Below are positions 8,511-14,472 of a stretch of 35,348 nucleotides of DNA, in pieces. The stretch is from a virus: positions 1-35,348 of the IMG/VR virus record IMGVR_UViG_3300009161_002770. One strand, written 5' to 3'. Numbering within the stretch: the stretch's first letter is position 1; every line of letters begins with the position of its first letter. The position numbers and the translations under genes are program-made. Below the pieces are notes generated by a model. The model made no database searches. It was not told the DNA's origin and saw only the letters and a list, made by a program, of their open reading frames with translations.

Positions 8511-8870
8511 TTACATCGCCGCCATGTAGATAGCGAGGCGATTAACAAATGCGTCATCGCACTTGGTTAGCGCGTTGAGCACCTTGTTGCGGTAGTCATC
8601 CTCATCGCCCTTGTAGTACGACGAGCTGATGAAGCGACCGCCCTGTGTGTTGTCGTGAACAAAGCGGGCAATCTGGTGGAGCTGCTTGCCCTGAAGCGTT
8701 CCGACTTTGGTTGCCAGCTGGATGCGTGGGTCAACCTTTGAGTTCTCAACTGCTTCAAGCGATGCTGCCTGAGCGGCTGCGATGATGGCTCCAACTGCCG
8801 TGAGCGCACCGATTGCGGTGACTTTGGCAACGCTGGACAAACGTGATGTGGTGCTTTCTTGCTTGGACAT
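8511..8870 (-). CDS. Hypothetical protein with N-terminal membrane segment
   Basis: 119 residues. An Ala-rich hydrophobic segment (VAKVTAIGALTAVGAIIAAA, about 14-33) follows a short polar N-terminus and fits a single membrane helix. The rest (about 45-119) is soluble and helical, ending in LAIYMAAM. AAGGAG precedes the ATG by seven bases. With the 55-residue membrane protein upstream and the AAA ATPase downstream it forms a possible functional group. Function unknown. Confidence 0.7.
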   Translation of the reverse strand: MSKQESTTSRLSSVAKVTAIGALTAVGAIIAAAQAASLEAVENSKVDPRIQLATKVGTLQGKQLHQIARFVHDNTQGGRFISSSYYKGDEDDYRNKVLNALTKCDDAFVNRLAIYMAAM

Positions 8871-8892
8871 CTTGTTCTCCTTGATGGTTGTT

Positions 8893-8931
8893 TTGTGGAA
8901 GCGAGCCTTTTAACCTCATGCTCAGGAAGTG
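8893..8931 (-). repeat. Leader repeat, copy 1 (pair with 9430-9468)
   Basis: 39-base element that recurs at 9430-9468 with 34 of 39 bases identical; all five differences are transitions. Each copy lies in the leader of a small leftward gene. On the minus strand it contains TGAG/CTCG (CGAG/CTCG in the other copy) around an A-rich loop, and at its 5' end CACTTCCT, which resembles the 3' tail of 16S rRNA. Confidence 0.65.
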
Positions 8932-8938
8932 TTGCTGG

Positions 8939-9106
8939 TTACTTCTTGGCGCTGTTGAGGGATGCCTCAATAGCCTTATGGTCAACTTCATCAAAGATGC
9001 GACCATAAATGAGCTCGGTACCCTTGCGGACACCGTGAAGAGCAAGTCCTCCAACTACGAGAACTGCGGTCTTTGCAACGAACACTCCAGCTTTGCTTGC
9101 TAACAT
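8939..9106 (-). CDS. Small single-pass membrane protein
   Basis: 55 residues, starting MLASKAGVFVAKTAVLVVGG and ending NSAKK. A hydrophobic stretch at about 7-24 should span the membrane, followed by a charged tail. An unusually strong SD, AAGGAGAT, sits six bases before the ATG at 9106. The coding frame is uninterrupted and codons match the neighbours. Nothing recognised by family. Its leader holds three stem-loops (9140-9247). Confidence 0.7.
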   Translation of the reverse strand: MLASKAGVFVAKTAVLVVGGLALHGVRKGTELIYGRIFDEVDHKAIEASLNSAKK

Positions 9107-9139
9107 GTCTATCTCCTTCTTGTTTGGTTGATGAAATGA

Positions 9140-9247
9140 CTAAGCGGGAGCCATCACCACTTGTATGGTGACAACTCCCGCTTAGGGGTGGGTTAGTCAA
9201 ACGCAAGTAAAGCTAACCCGTTCTTACCGACTCGTGGGCGGTAAGAA
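9140..9247 (-). other. Three successive stem-loops in a leader
   Basis: Inverted repeats CTAAGCGGGAG/CTCCCGCTTAG (9140-9185, with an inner TCACCA/TGGTGA), GGGTTAG/CTAACCC (9190-9219) and TTCTTACCG/CGGTAAGAA (9221-9247) fill the 149 bases between two small genes. The first stem sequence is identical to part of the stem at 9654-9703. No T-run follows it on the minus strand. Confidence 0.6.
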
Positions 9248-9255
9248 ATTTGATG

Positions 9256-9408
9256 TTACTTGTCTTGCTTTGCAGAGTCAATCCGAGTCTGTGCCTTGGA
9301 TGTCAGTGACTCGGCTCGCTTGGTGAAAACCTTGGCAATAGCCAGGTTGAGCTTGGCCTCGTTCGCGTTGATCTGCGCACGAGCTAGATCTATTTGTTGC
9401 TGGTTCAT
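9256..9408 (-). CDS. Small helical protein, hypothetical
   Basis: 50 residues, MNQQQIDLARAQINANEAKL at the start and DSAKQDK at the end. Ala/Lys/Gln-rich with leucine spacing that suggests one long amphipathic helix. AAAGGAG lies before the ATG at 9408. No family recognised. The leader contains the second copy of the 39-base repeat, whose CACCTCCT could pair with this SD. Confidence 0.6.
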   Translation of the reverse strand: MNQQQIDLARAQINANEAKLNLAIAKVFTKRAESLTSKAQTRIDSAKQDK

Positions 9409-9429
9409 CTCTTTCTCCTTTGTGTTGGG

Positions 9430-9468
9430 TTGTGGAAACGAGCCTTTTAGCCTCGTACTCAGGAGGTG
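9430..9468 (-). repeat. Leader repeat, copy 2 (pair with 8893-8931)
   Basis: Second copy of the 39-base element. On the minus strand it begins CACCTCCTGAG, of which CACCTCCT is identical to the 3' end of 16S rRNA and thus can pair with the SD of the gene starting at 9408. It also contains ACGAG/CTCGT around an A-rich loop. Confidence 0.65.
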
Positions 9469-9482
9469 AAATTTGCTACAAC

Positions 9483-9626
9483 TTAGGAATAGCCTTCGTC
9501 GTCAGTAGCAACAGGATCAGCGTCATCTTCTTCAACGCCTTCTTCGTAGCAATCTACGCACATGTCGTTATCGTAGATTGGTAGGAATTTATCGCACCAC
9601 CCGCATATCTTGATGTAGTTCTCCAT
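9483..9626 (-). CDS. Small zinc-knuckle protein
   Basis: 47 residues, starting MENYIKICGWCDKFLP. CxxC at residues 8-11 and CxxC at 23-26 (CVDC) make a four-Cys zinc knuckle, followed by a very acidic tail (EEGVEEDDADP). AAAGGAG precedes the ATG at 9626. Function unknown; small zinc-ribbon proteins of this kind are common in actinophages. Confidence 0.7.
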   Translation of the reverse strand: MENYIKICGWCDKFLPIYDNDMCVDCYEEGVEEDDADPVATDDEGYS

Positions 9627-9645
9627 TTGCTCTCCTTTTGGGTTG

Positions 9646-9703
9646 GAAAAGCACTAAGCGGGAGTCAAAGACGACGGGGGATGCGCCTAAGACTCCCGCT
9701 TAG
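9646..9703 (-). terminator. Terminator-like hairpin in the 9626 gene leader
   Basis: A 13-bp perfect stem (CTAAGCGGGAGTC with GACTCCCGCTTAG) is followed on the minus strand by TGCTTTT, a short T-tract. It lies between promoter 9796-9824 and the SD of the gene at 9626, so it may terminate or attenuate the transcript. The 24-base loop contains one of two copies of ACGACGGGGGATGCG. Confidence 0.6.
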
Positions 9704-9735
9704 CGGGTCCCAATGTACGACGGGGGATGCGTACA
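9671..9735 (-). repeat. 15-base direct repeat displayed in two hairpin loops
   Basis: ACGACGGGGGATGCG occurs at 9671-9685 and 9717-9731. The first copy is in the loop of the terminator-like stem. The second is part of a small perfect hairpin (TGTACG/CGTACA, 9714-9735). On the leftward RNA both present a CATCCCCCGT loop, so a shared binding partner is possible. Confidence 0.6.
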
Positions 9736-9795
9736 AAGGGAGTTTTTGGGTCACGCGAGGCCTGTATTCGGACATGGCTACCGCGCTATGGCTAA

Positions 9796-9824
9796 ATTAT
9801 AGCACCTTTTGCTGGCTAGTGCAA
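9796..9824 (-). promoter_or_regulatory. Sigma-70-type promoter, leftward
   Basis: On the minus strand TTGCAC, 17 bases, TATAAT. The -35 box lies directly after the stop codon of the gene ending at 9825. The transcript would start near 9789 and have a leader of about 160 bases before the ATG at 9626. Confidence 0.75.
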
Positions 9825-10307
9825 CTACCAACTAGAGGCGTATGTGTAGTGCTGGTAGAAGTTACCCTTGGGGGCTGTTGGGTCCATTTCGGCCAGCAGA
9901 TCCTCGAGTTCCTTCTTTGTTCTATCTAGGACACTCCAGTAGCGTTCGTCTAAGTCCGCTGAGCCAAAGAAGAGGCCAGACGCAGGCGGCAGTAAGGTCA
10001 AAGCCCTTTCAGCGCCTAACGTTAAGCTTTTGTCTTTAGCGTCCAGTATGACTGTAACTACGGATAAAAGGGAACTTATATCGTCTCTATTTACGAGATA
10101 CGTGCCACAGTTATCCTCACCATTCTGGACGTTATTAACGAACCATCTGTGAATCTGGTTTGCTTTTCGCCAGTAGATCATGCTCTCAGTGATGCTCTTA
10201 ACCCGATCATTCTTGATGTTAACGGGCATCACAGCGGCATCTCTAGCATCTTCGTTAGAGGTGTCGTAGAACATGGTCACGCGGTCTAGGTACATATCAA
10301 GGCCCAT
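9825..10307 (-). CDS. Conserved phage protein, MGLDMYL family
   Basis: 160 residues. The N-terminus MGLDMYLDRV and the region YWRKANQIHRWFVNNV with DNCGTYLV are the signature of a small family widespread in phages, with no known function as far as I know. Acidic and soluble. Its ATG overlaps the stop of the upstream gene by one base (TAATG), so translation is coupled. Confidence 0.75.
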   Translation of the reverse strand: MGLDMYLDRVTMFYDTSNEDARDAAVMPVNIKNDRVKSITESMIYWRKANQIHRWFVNNVQNGEDNCGTYLVNRDDISSLLSVVTVILDAKDKSLTLGAERALTLLPPASGLFFGSADLDERYWSVLDRTKKELEDLLAEMDPTAPKGNFYQHYTYASSW

Positions 10308-10663
10308 TAGACGACCTCAACATCTACTGGCTGATCCCAAACTGACTCGTATTCGCTCTCGTCCCAAGAGAACTCTTGAAACGCGCCTATTACGATGTGT
10401 GTGTCAGAAAGGGACATAACATGCTCAACAGCCTCGTCAGTGACTACTGGGATATCCCTGGCCGTTGGCAGCCACTCGTTCTCAAAGTCCAGCTTGGCTA
10501 AGGTGACGTTGTTGCAGAGCGTGTTCAGGCTGTTTCCTTCTGGATCTGAGTAAACCAAGACTGGATTGTCTGGGTTGGCTCCACTCTTAATCAGCGAGTC
10601 ACACAGGCTCGCTAGATCTCTTAGCGTCAAGACGCTTGTTGGTACTTGGATATCTTCTGACAT
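10307..10663 (-). CDS. Hypothetical acidic protein
   Basis: 118 residues starting MSEDIQVPTSVLTLRDLASL. Contains NPDNPVLVYSDPEGN, a pattern seen in small phage proteins of unknown function. Strongly acidic. AAGGAGATAGCA precedes the ATG at 10663. It is the first gene after the leader RNA and terminator at 10686-10845, and is coupled to the MGLDMYL gene. Confidence 0.7.
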   Translation of the reverse strand: MSEDIQVPTSVLTLRDLASLCDSLIKSGANPDNPVLVYSDPEGNSLNTLCNNVTLAKLDFENEWLPTARDIPVVTDEAVEHVMSLSDTHIVIGAFQEFSWDESEYESVWDQPVDVEVV

Positions 10664-10685
10664 TGCTATCTCCTTATTTTGGGCA

Positions 10686-10718
10686 ACAAAAAAGGCCCCA
10701 GAACTGTTCTCTGGAGCC
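10686..10718 (-). terminator. Rho-independent terminator/attenuator ahead of the 10663 gene
   Basis: On the minus strand GGCTCCAGA, a 7-base loop, TCTGGGGCC (nine pairs, one G-T), then six T residues. It ends about 20 bases before the start codon at 10663 and lies downstream of promoter 10852-10880. It could end a small RNA or act as an attenuator for the two genes beyond. Confidence 0.85.
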
Positions 10719-10845
10719 TGCTTTAAATCAACCTAGTTCGGAAGTGTCTCCCGGCGACCGGGCCTTCTGACCGTATTTCGGTTGAAACGTGTTAGCTACG
10801 TGCTTACCAGAAGCTTCACTAACCGTGTGCGAGTTCCCTCGCTTG
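10719..10845 (-). ncRNA. Candidate structured leader or small RNA
   Basis: A 127-base gene-free stretch between a consensus promoter and a strong terminator, transcribed leftward. The RNA could form GCGAG-GGAA-CTCGC (a GNRA-type loop), CCCGG-TCG-CCGGG, a GTTAG/CTAAC pairing and a CTTCTG/CAGAAG pairing that encloses others. No open frame of note. I do not recognise an RNA family. A riboswitch-like attenuator and a free phage small RNA are both possible. Confidence 0.55.
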
Positions 10846-10851
10846 GTGATA

Positions 10852-10880
10852 AATATACCGGATTGGGAACTACTTGTCAA
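10852..10880 (-). promoter_or_regulatory. Consensus sigma-70-type promoter, leftward
   Basis: On the minus strand TTGACA, 17 bases, TATATT. The -35 box is inside the last codons (Leu-Asp-Lys) of the gene ending at 10870. Transcription would start near 10845 and pass through the structured stretch into the terminator at 10686-10718. Confidence 0.8.
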
Positions 10881-11607
10881 GTTCTAACCGGAAAATATCC
10901 TTCATAGACATACTTTTTAACCGTAATTCATTGCGTAACTCGGCTAAATCTTCCTTAGAAATGATTTCTTCGGGTATATCCATGCCATCTTTGCTGTCAA
11001 TCAGATCCAAAATCATTGGATTAATTGACTCTTGGGTGTGCTGATACATCATAATTCCCAGCAACATTTCCCTGTTCATGCATAGTTCACCGTGCAAATC
11101 TCTAACATCTTTGAGATTAAGCACTGAAACTAGGACGTCAAAGCTGAGATCAAACGCTGAGGCTTTACGCTCGCGCTCAGGGTCAATCTCAACCTCTCCA
11201 GTAATTGTACTACGAATGTCCGAAGAATAAAAGACAGGCTTGGAATTCCTGTTGTAAACCTCGCAAACGATGGATTCGCATACGTTTCGGTCTCCTTCTT
11301 CGAACTTTGCTTGCAACTCATCGCCAAAGGTGTCTCCCTCGCGGAAGGTATTCCTGCCAATAGCGATGAAATCAATGTCGTCCAGTGAAGTACCAGACTC
11401 CTTGATGAATATGCCTAACGCTCCCTTAATGGCCGGGATCATAAACTCGCTAGGCAGTTCGTCTCTAGCATCTTGCAATCTAGTCATATAAGGCATGACT
11501 TGACCGTGCATACTGACAACTATCAGCGGGAGATTCAGGTGCAACTTATCCTTAGCGATATCTACAAATACATCGTTAATTTTCTCTTTGATGATCAGTT
11601 CTTTCAT
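10870..11607 (-). CDS. Hypothetical protein
   Basis: 245 residues starting MKELIIKEKINDVFVDIAKD. Mixed alpha/beta, acidic, with no membrane segment and no motif I recognise. AAGGAG precedes the ATG at 11607. Its last codons double as the -35 box of the next promoter. It follows 11609-12070 with a one-base gap in one leftward unit (10870-12294). Confidence 0.7.
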   Translation of the reverse strand: MKELIIKEKINDVFVDIAKDKLHLNLPLIVVSMHGQVMPYMTRLQDARDELPSEFMIPAIKGALGIFIKESGTSLDDIDFIAIGRNTFREGDTFGDELQAKFEEGDRNVCESIVCEVYNRNSKPVFYSSDIRSTITGEVEIDPERERKASAFDLSFDVLVSVLNLKDVRDLHGELCMNREMLLGIMMYQHTQESINPMILDLIDSKDGMDIPEEIISKEDLAELRNELRLKSMSMKDIFRLELDK

Positions 11608-11608
11608 T

Positions 11609-12070
11609 TCATACTCCTTGTAGTGTTAATTGGTGGTTTTCGCTTTCTTGAACTGTTTGTAGCCTCCTTGCTTTCATTTCGTCGCTCATGTCTAGGTACG
11701 CTTCTTTTCTTGCAATAACAATGTCATCTACACATGTATCGCAACCTCCGCAGTCTTCTTCAAACATTCTGAGTATTTCTATCTCCAAATGCAGAACATT
11801 ACTGCTTAATACGCGAGGTGTTATAGCGTCCAAGATGTAATCAAGCGACTTTTCTTTGAGCAGCCTTTCGGTATTTGCGTAATACCTAGGGGATGAATTA
11901 GCCAAGTAGTCTAATTCGTATTCAGCTACGTGCAGTATCACTTCGGTTGATAGATGCACTCCTGTGTAGCAGTCTTTTAGACTATCTGAATACATCTCTC
12001 TGTAAATATCTTCAGATAGCTTTTTGATAGCAGCATCGATGAATTTTCTGCGCTCTACTGATACAGCCAT
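11609..12070 (-). CDS. Hypothetical helical protein with CxxCxxC
   Basis: 153 residues, predicted mainly helical, starting MAVSVERRKFIDAAIKKLSE. A Cys cluster CGGCDTC (about 113-119) could bind metal or form disulfides. No known family. The start overlaps the end of the upstream gene by 16 bases, so translational coupling is likely. Confidence 0.65.
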   Translation of the reverse strand: MAVSVERRKFIDAAIKKLSEDIYREMYSDSLKDCYTGVHLSTEVILHVAEYELDYLANSSPRYYANTERLLKEKSLDYILDAITPRVLSSNVLHLEIEILRMFEEDCGGCDTCVDDIVIARKEAYLDMSDEMKARRLQTVQESENHQLTLQGV

Positions 12071-12294
12071 GATGCAAACTCCTCATCGTAATCTGGATCG
12101 CCAGGAGTAAGGATTCCATTTTCGTAATCCCAAATCTTGGCCATCGTAACCTCTTCGTCATCTTTTTCCCTAAAGAAATCTAGGCGCTCTTTTACAAGAG
12201 ATGACGTTTTTTCTAGAACAGCCAAAGTGCGGGCCATTTGTAGTTTTAGCGTTTCACTCCGTTCTACTAGCTCTAACTGTATTCGTAAATCCAT
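12055..12294 (-). CDS. Hypothetical small coiled-coil protein
   Basis: 79 residues, heptad-like N-terminal half (MDLRIQLELVERSETLKLQM) and a very acidic C-terminus (DPDYDEEFASWLYQ). GGAAGGAGTTCC precedes the ATG. First gene of a leftward unit whose leader has a promoter (12396-12424) and terminator-like hairpin (12312-12358). Confidence 0.65.
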   Translation of the reverse strand: MDLRIQLELVERSETLKLQMARTLAVLEKTSSLVKERLDFFREKDDEEVTMAKIWDYENGILTPGDPDYDEEFASWLYQ

Positions 12295-12311
12295 TGGAAC
12301 TCCTTCCTGAC

Positions 12312-12358
12312 ATAAAAAGACCAGGACCGCCTAATGGGTAATTAGACGATCCTGGTCT
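12312..12358 (-). terminator. Terminator/attenuator ahead of the 12294 gene
   Basis: On the minus strand AGACCAGGA pairs with TCCTGGTCT (nine perfect pairs), with a second inner stem CTAAT/ATTAG, then five T residues. It lies between promoter 12396-12424 and the SD of the gene at 12294, leaving a predicted short RNA of about 75 bases. Confidence 0.8.
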
Positions 12359-12395
12359 GGTTTTAGACATAGCTGTTGCAATGTCTGATGTGTAT

Positions 12396-12424
12396 ATTTT
12401 ATCATATTTTTACCGCTATTTCAA
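12396..12424 (-). promoter_or_regulatory. Sigma-70-type promoter, leftward
   Basis: On the minus strand TTGAAA, 17 bases, TAAAAT. The -35 box overlaps the stop codon of the gene ending at 12421. The start site should be near 12389, about 30 bases before the terminator-like hairpin. Confidence 0.75.
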
Positions 12425-12717
12425 CAGTGATCTAACGTGATCCTGTCCCACGTCTCGTCGGAGACTAATCCATCAAGATGTAAGGACTGGATCAAATCGC
12501 CAATGCACACTGCTTGTAATTTGCCACCCAAGCGCTCGCTTGTTTCAAACCAGTACTCGTCTTCAGTTGTGACTACCGTGTCTTCAAGGTCAGCGCCTTG
12601 CTCTAACCAGAACAGGGCAGTGACAGAAGCTTTTACGAGTTCTTCTGAATCAACTGAAGGCCAGAAGTTGCTACGAAAATGCGATCTAATAGTGCTTTCG
12701 TAGCCATCCTCAGACAT
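12421..12717 (-). CDS. Hypothetical acidic protein
   Basis: 98 residues starting MSEDGYESTIRSHFRSNFWP. Acidic and Trp/Phe-containing, with no recognised motif. Its ATG overlaps the stop of the upstream gene (TAATG). Last gene of a leftward unit (12421-14352), followed at once by a promoter for the next unit. Confidence 0.65.
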   Translation of the reverse strand: MSEDGYESTIRSHFRSNFWPSVDSEELVKASVTALFWLEQGADLEDTVVTTEDEYWFETSERLGGKLQAVCIGDLIQSLHLDGLVSDETWDRITLDHC

Positions 12718-13046
12718 TACTTCTTACCGAAGGTAATGCCGCTCTCAATAGCCCGCTGGATTGCTTCGTGGCCAGCTGCAGAGCGACGTCCCTTGCCTGG
12801 CTTAGCCAAGCCCTTCTCAATCAAATAGGCGTGCTCACTTTCGTAGTGCGTCTTTTGATCTACTTGCGTTTCATTTTGCTGTGTTGATTCCATTACCTTT
12901 TCCTCTCGTTGGCTGTGACATGGGCATTCACAGACTCTTGTTGTAATTAGATCTTTGTCCAGAAATGAAGTTATTTCAACTGGACAGTTTTCGTGGTAGC
13001 CGGTTAAGCACCAGCCGGTCAGTTTATTCGCCATAACTTGAGTCAT
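12717..13046 (-). CDS. Small Cys/His-rich putative zinc protein
   Basis: 109 residues from the ATG at 13046, which has GGGAGGAG six bases upstream; the open frame continues upstream but lies inside the previous gene. The N-terminal half holds WCLTGYHENC and CECPCHS, a Cys/His pattern able to bind zinc and familiar from small actinophage proteins. The C-terminal half is basic (KPGKGRRSAAGHEAIQRAIE). A second ATG with an SD-like GAGGAAAAGG precedes MESTQQNETQ, so a shorter product of 58 residues may also be made. Confidence 0.65.
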   Translation of the reverse strand: MTQVMANKLTGWCLTGYHENCPVEITSFLDKDLITTRVCECPCHSQREEKVMESTQQNETQVDQKTHYESEHAYLIEKGLAKPGKGRRSAAGHEAIQRAIESGITFGKK

Positions 13047-13560
13047 ATAGCTCCTCCCAATCAACAGAAAGAAGCTTTGTCCACATTGTTTTACCAGTCG
13101 CAGACAAACCATCTTCGTTCTTGTGGTTCCACCCATCAGCCCTAGCCTGCTCCCACGCTTCTTGGGTTAACTGCAGGGTCAGGCGGGTTGTGTGGGTGTC
13201 CCCATACTCACCTGCTGGGCATATCGCAGAGAAACACTCGGTAAGCACAAAACCAGTGCGTACCTGCTCGTCCCAGCGCTGTGCGTAGTGATTCGGGGGA
13301 GCATCTTCATCCATGTCCTGCTGCTCCATGAACTCAACCTCCCCGATAACTCGGCAGAAGATAAGCAGATCTGTGTCACCAGTCTGCGCTACCACAGAGG
13401 CATTTAACCAATAGGTACTCTCTGGCTTGAGAGCGTCCTGTAGCTTTCCAACTAAATTAGCGTTAACCGCTGCTTTTTCGTTCTCAATTAGTTCTTCTAG
13501 CCATGCGATTGTTTTTACACTAGTTTCGTTTGACGCTAGCGTTCTCTTAATGTCGATCAT
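13024..13560 (-). CDS. Hypothetical protein
   Basis: 178 residues starting MIDIKRTLASNETSVKTIAW. Acidic alpha/beta protein with many Trp and Glu, no motif recognised. AAGGAGGAATAAG precedes the ATG and lies inside the end of the upstream small gene. Its 3' end overlaps the next gene by 23 bases. Confidence 0.7.
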   Translation of the reverse strand: MIDIKRTLASNETSVKTIAWLEELIENEKAAVNANLVGKLQDALKPESTYWLNASVVAQTGDTDLLIFCRVIGEVEFMEQQDMDEDAPPNHYAQRWDEQVRTGFVLTECFSAICPAGEYGDTHTTRLTLQLTQEAWEQARADGWNHKNEDGLSATGKTMWTKLLSVDWEELYDSSYGE

Positions 13561-13561
13561 C

Positions 13562-13720
13562 TTATTCCTCCTTATAGATCTGGTAGATGCATTCTCTAGC
13601 CATTCTGAGTAGATCCTTTTTTGGTATCGGATAAGGCGTGCGGGGATTGATTTTCTCTCCCAGCCATTCAGCCAACCGCGTCTCTGTTTCGCTGTATACC
13701 CTTACATTTTCTTCGTTCAA
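13562..13720 (-). CDS. Small basic protein with TTG start (putative)
   Basis: 52 residues if translation begins at the TTG that overlaps the TGA of the upstream gene (TTGA at 13717-13720). The product runs LNEENVRVYSETETRLAEWL through PYPIPKKDLLRMARE to IYKEE. The frame fills the gap between two clear genes exactly, and its end carries the SD of the next gene. No ATG or GTG exists near the 5' end, and the SD is weak, so coupling to the upstream gene would be needed. Confidence 0.5.
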   Translation of the reverse strand: MNEENVRVYSETETRLAEWLGEKINPRTPYPIPKKDLLRMARECIYQIYKEE

Positions 13721-14352
13721 CTGTTATTCGCCACCCACTCTTGGAACCTAGTAGTGATTGGACCGATCTTTTCTGTGTTAGCAGCAATGCGAGCAGTTGA
13801 GGACTCGATTGTTGCGACATCAAGGTTGTTGAACCCATTGCCAGCCGCAACTGCTGCATCGCCTGTGTCGCGCAGAACCGTGCCCATATCGCGCAGGATA
13901 GCGGCAAGCTCTGGGTCTTCGCATACCTTAGATTCGCTCAGGATGCCATCAGCAGCCGCAGCGATCTGATTACCAGCCGAAATAACACCGTCTGGGTCTT
14001 GGTTGCCAGCAGCCGTAGAAACGGCCTCCGCGCCGTCTACAGCAGCCGAGATCAGGTTCTTAACCCTCTCGGCCCCACCACTTTCTACCCAAACCTGGGA
14101 ACCGGAAGCGGTGGGCTCCGCAGGAGCCGGAGCGCTATTCTCAGAACCCTGCGGGGGAGCTACGGTGTTGCTAGAGCCGCAGGCTCCGGCAAATACCAGC
14201 ACGGCAATAAAAATGCCTATTCCAATAAGAATAGGCTTCTTTTTACTCTTTTTCTTTACCGGGATAGATATCCAATCTGAACCATTCCAGTAGGCATTTC
14301 CATCTGGCCTTGTCTTGACTTGATTTGTTGTTATTTCTTCATTATTACTCAT
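13717..14352 (-). CDS. Membrane-anchored protein, possible lipoprotein
   Basis: 211 residues. An N-terminal cytoplasmic part contains RPDGNAYWNGSDW, resembling the short Trp-rich domain (DUF2510-like) of many actinobacterial membrane proteins. Basic residues (PVKKKSKKK, 31-39) precede a hydrophobic segment (40-57). It ends in AGAC at Cys58 followed by GSSN, like a lipobox although position -3 is Ala, not Leu. A Pro/Ala-rich linker and a helical extracellular domain (about 90-210) follow. AGGAGATTAA precedes the ATG. Surface-exposed phage proteins of this form can act in superinfection exclusion; that is inference. Confidence 0.75.
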   Translation of the reverse strand: MSNNEEITTNQVKTRPDGNAYWNGSDWISIPVKKKSKKKPILIGIGIFIAVLVFAGACGSSNTVAPPQGSENSAPAPAEPTASGSQVWVESGGAERVKNLISAAVDGAEAVSTAAGNQDPDGVISAGNQIAAAADGILSESKVCEDPELAAILRDMGTVLRDTGDAAVAAGNGFNNLDVATIESSTARIAANTEKIGPITTRFQEWVANNS

Positions 14353-14362
14353 TTAATCTCCT

Positions 14363-14407
14363 AATAAAAATAGCCCCAAATCCGTTAAAATAACAGAAAT
14401 GGAGCTA
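14363..14407 (-). terminator. Terminator/attenuator ahead of the 14352 gene
   Basis: On the minus strand TAGCTCCA pairs with TGGGGCTA, extended by an inner stem TCTGTTA/TAACGGA, then TTTTTATT. It lies between promoter 14444-14472 and the SD of the gene at 14352. Same arrangement as at 10.7 and 12.3 kb. Confidence 0.75.
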
Positions 14408-14443
14408 TAAATTGGCAGGCTAAAGATTTTTACCTGTGTGAGT

Positions 14444-14472
14444 ATTATAAACTATAAATCAGTTTTTTACAA
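14444..14472 (-). promoter_or_regulatory. Sigma-70-type promoter, leftward
   Basis: On the minus strand TTGTAA, 17 bases, TATAAT. The -35 box is inside the last codons of the 49-residue gene ending at 14459. Predicted start near 14437. Confidence 0.7.

Noticed and set aside
12717-13136. Longer 139-residue version of the Cys/His-rich protein
   Set aside because: The upstream part is antiphase to the preceding gene; GGGAGGAG before the ATG at 13046 marks the real start.
14003-14293. Plus-strand open frame opposite the membrane protein gene
   Set aside because: Its composition mirrors the Ala/Ser/Pro-rich minus-strand gene, which has an SD, membrane helix and matching context.
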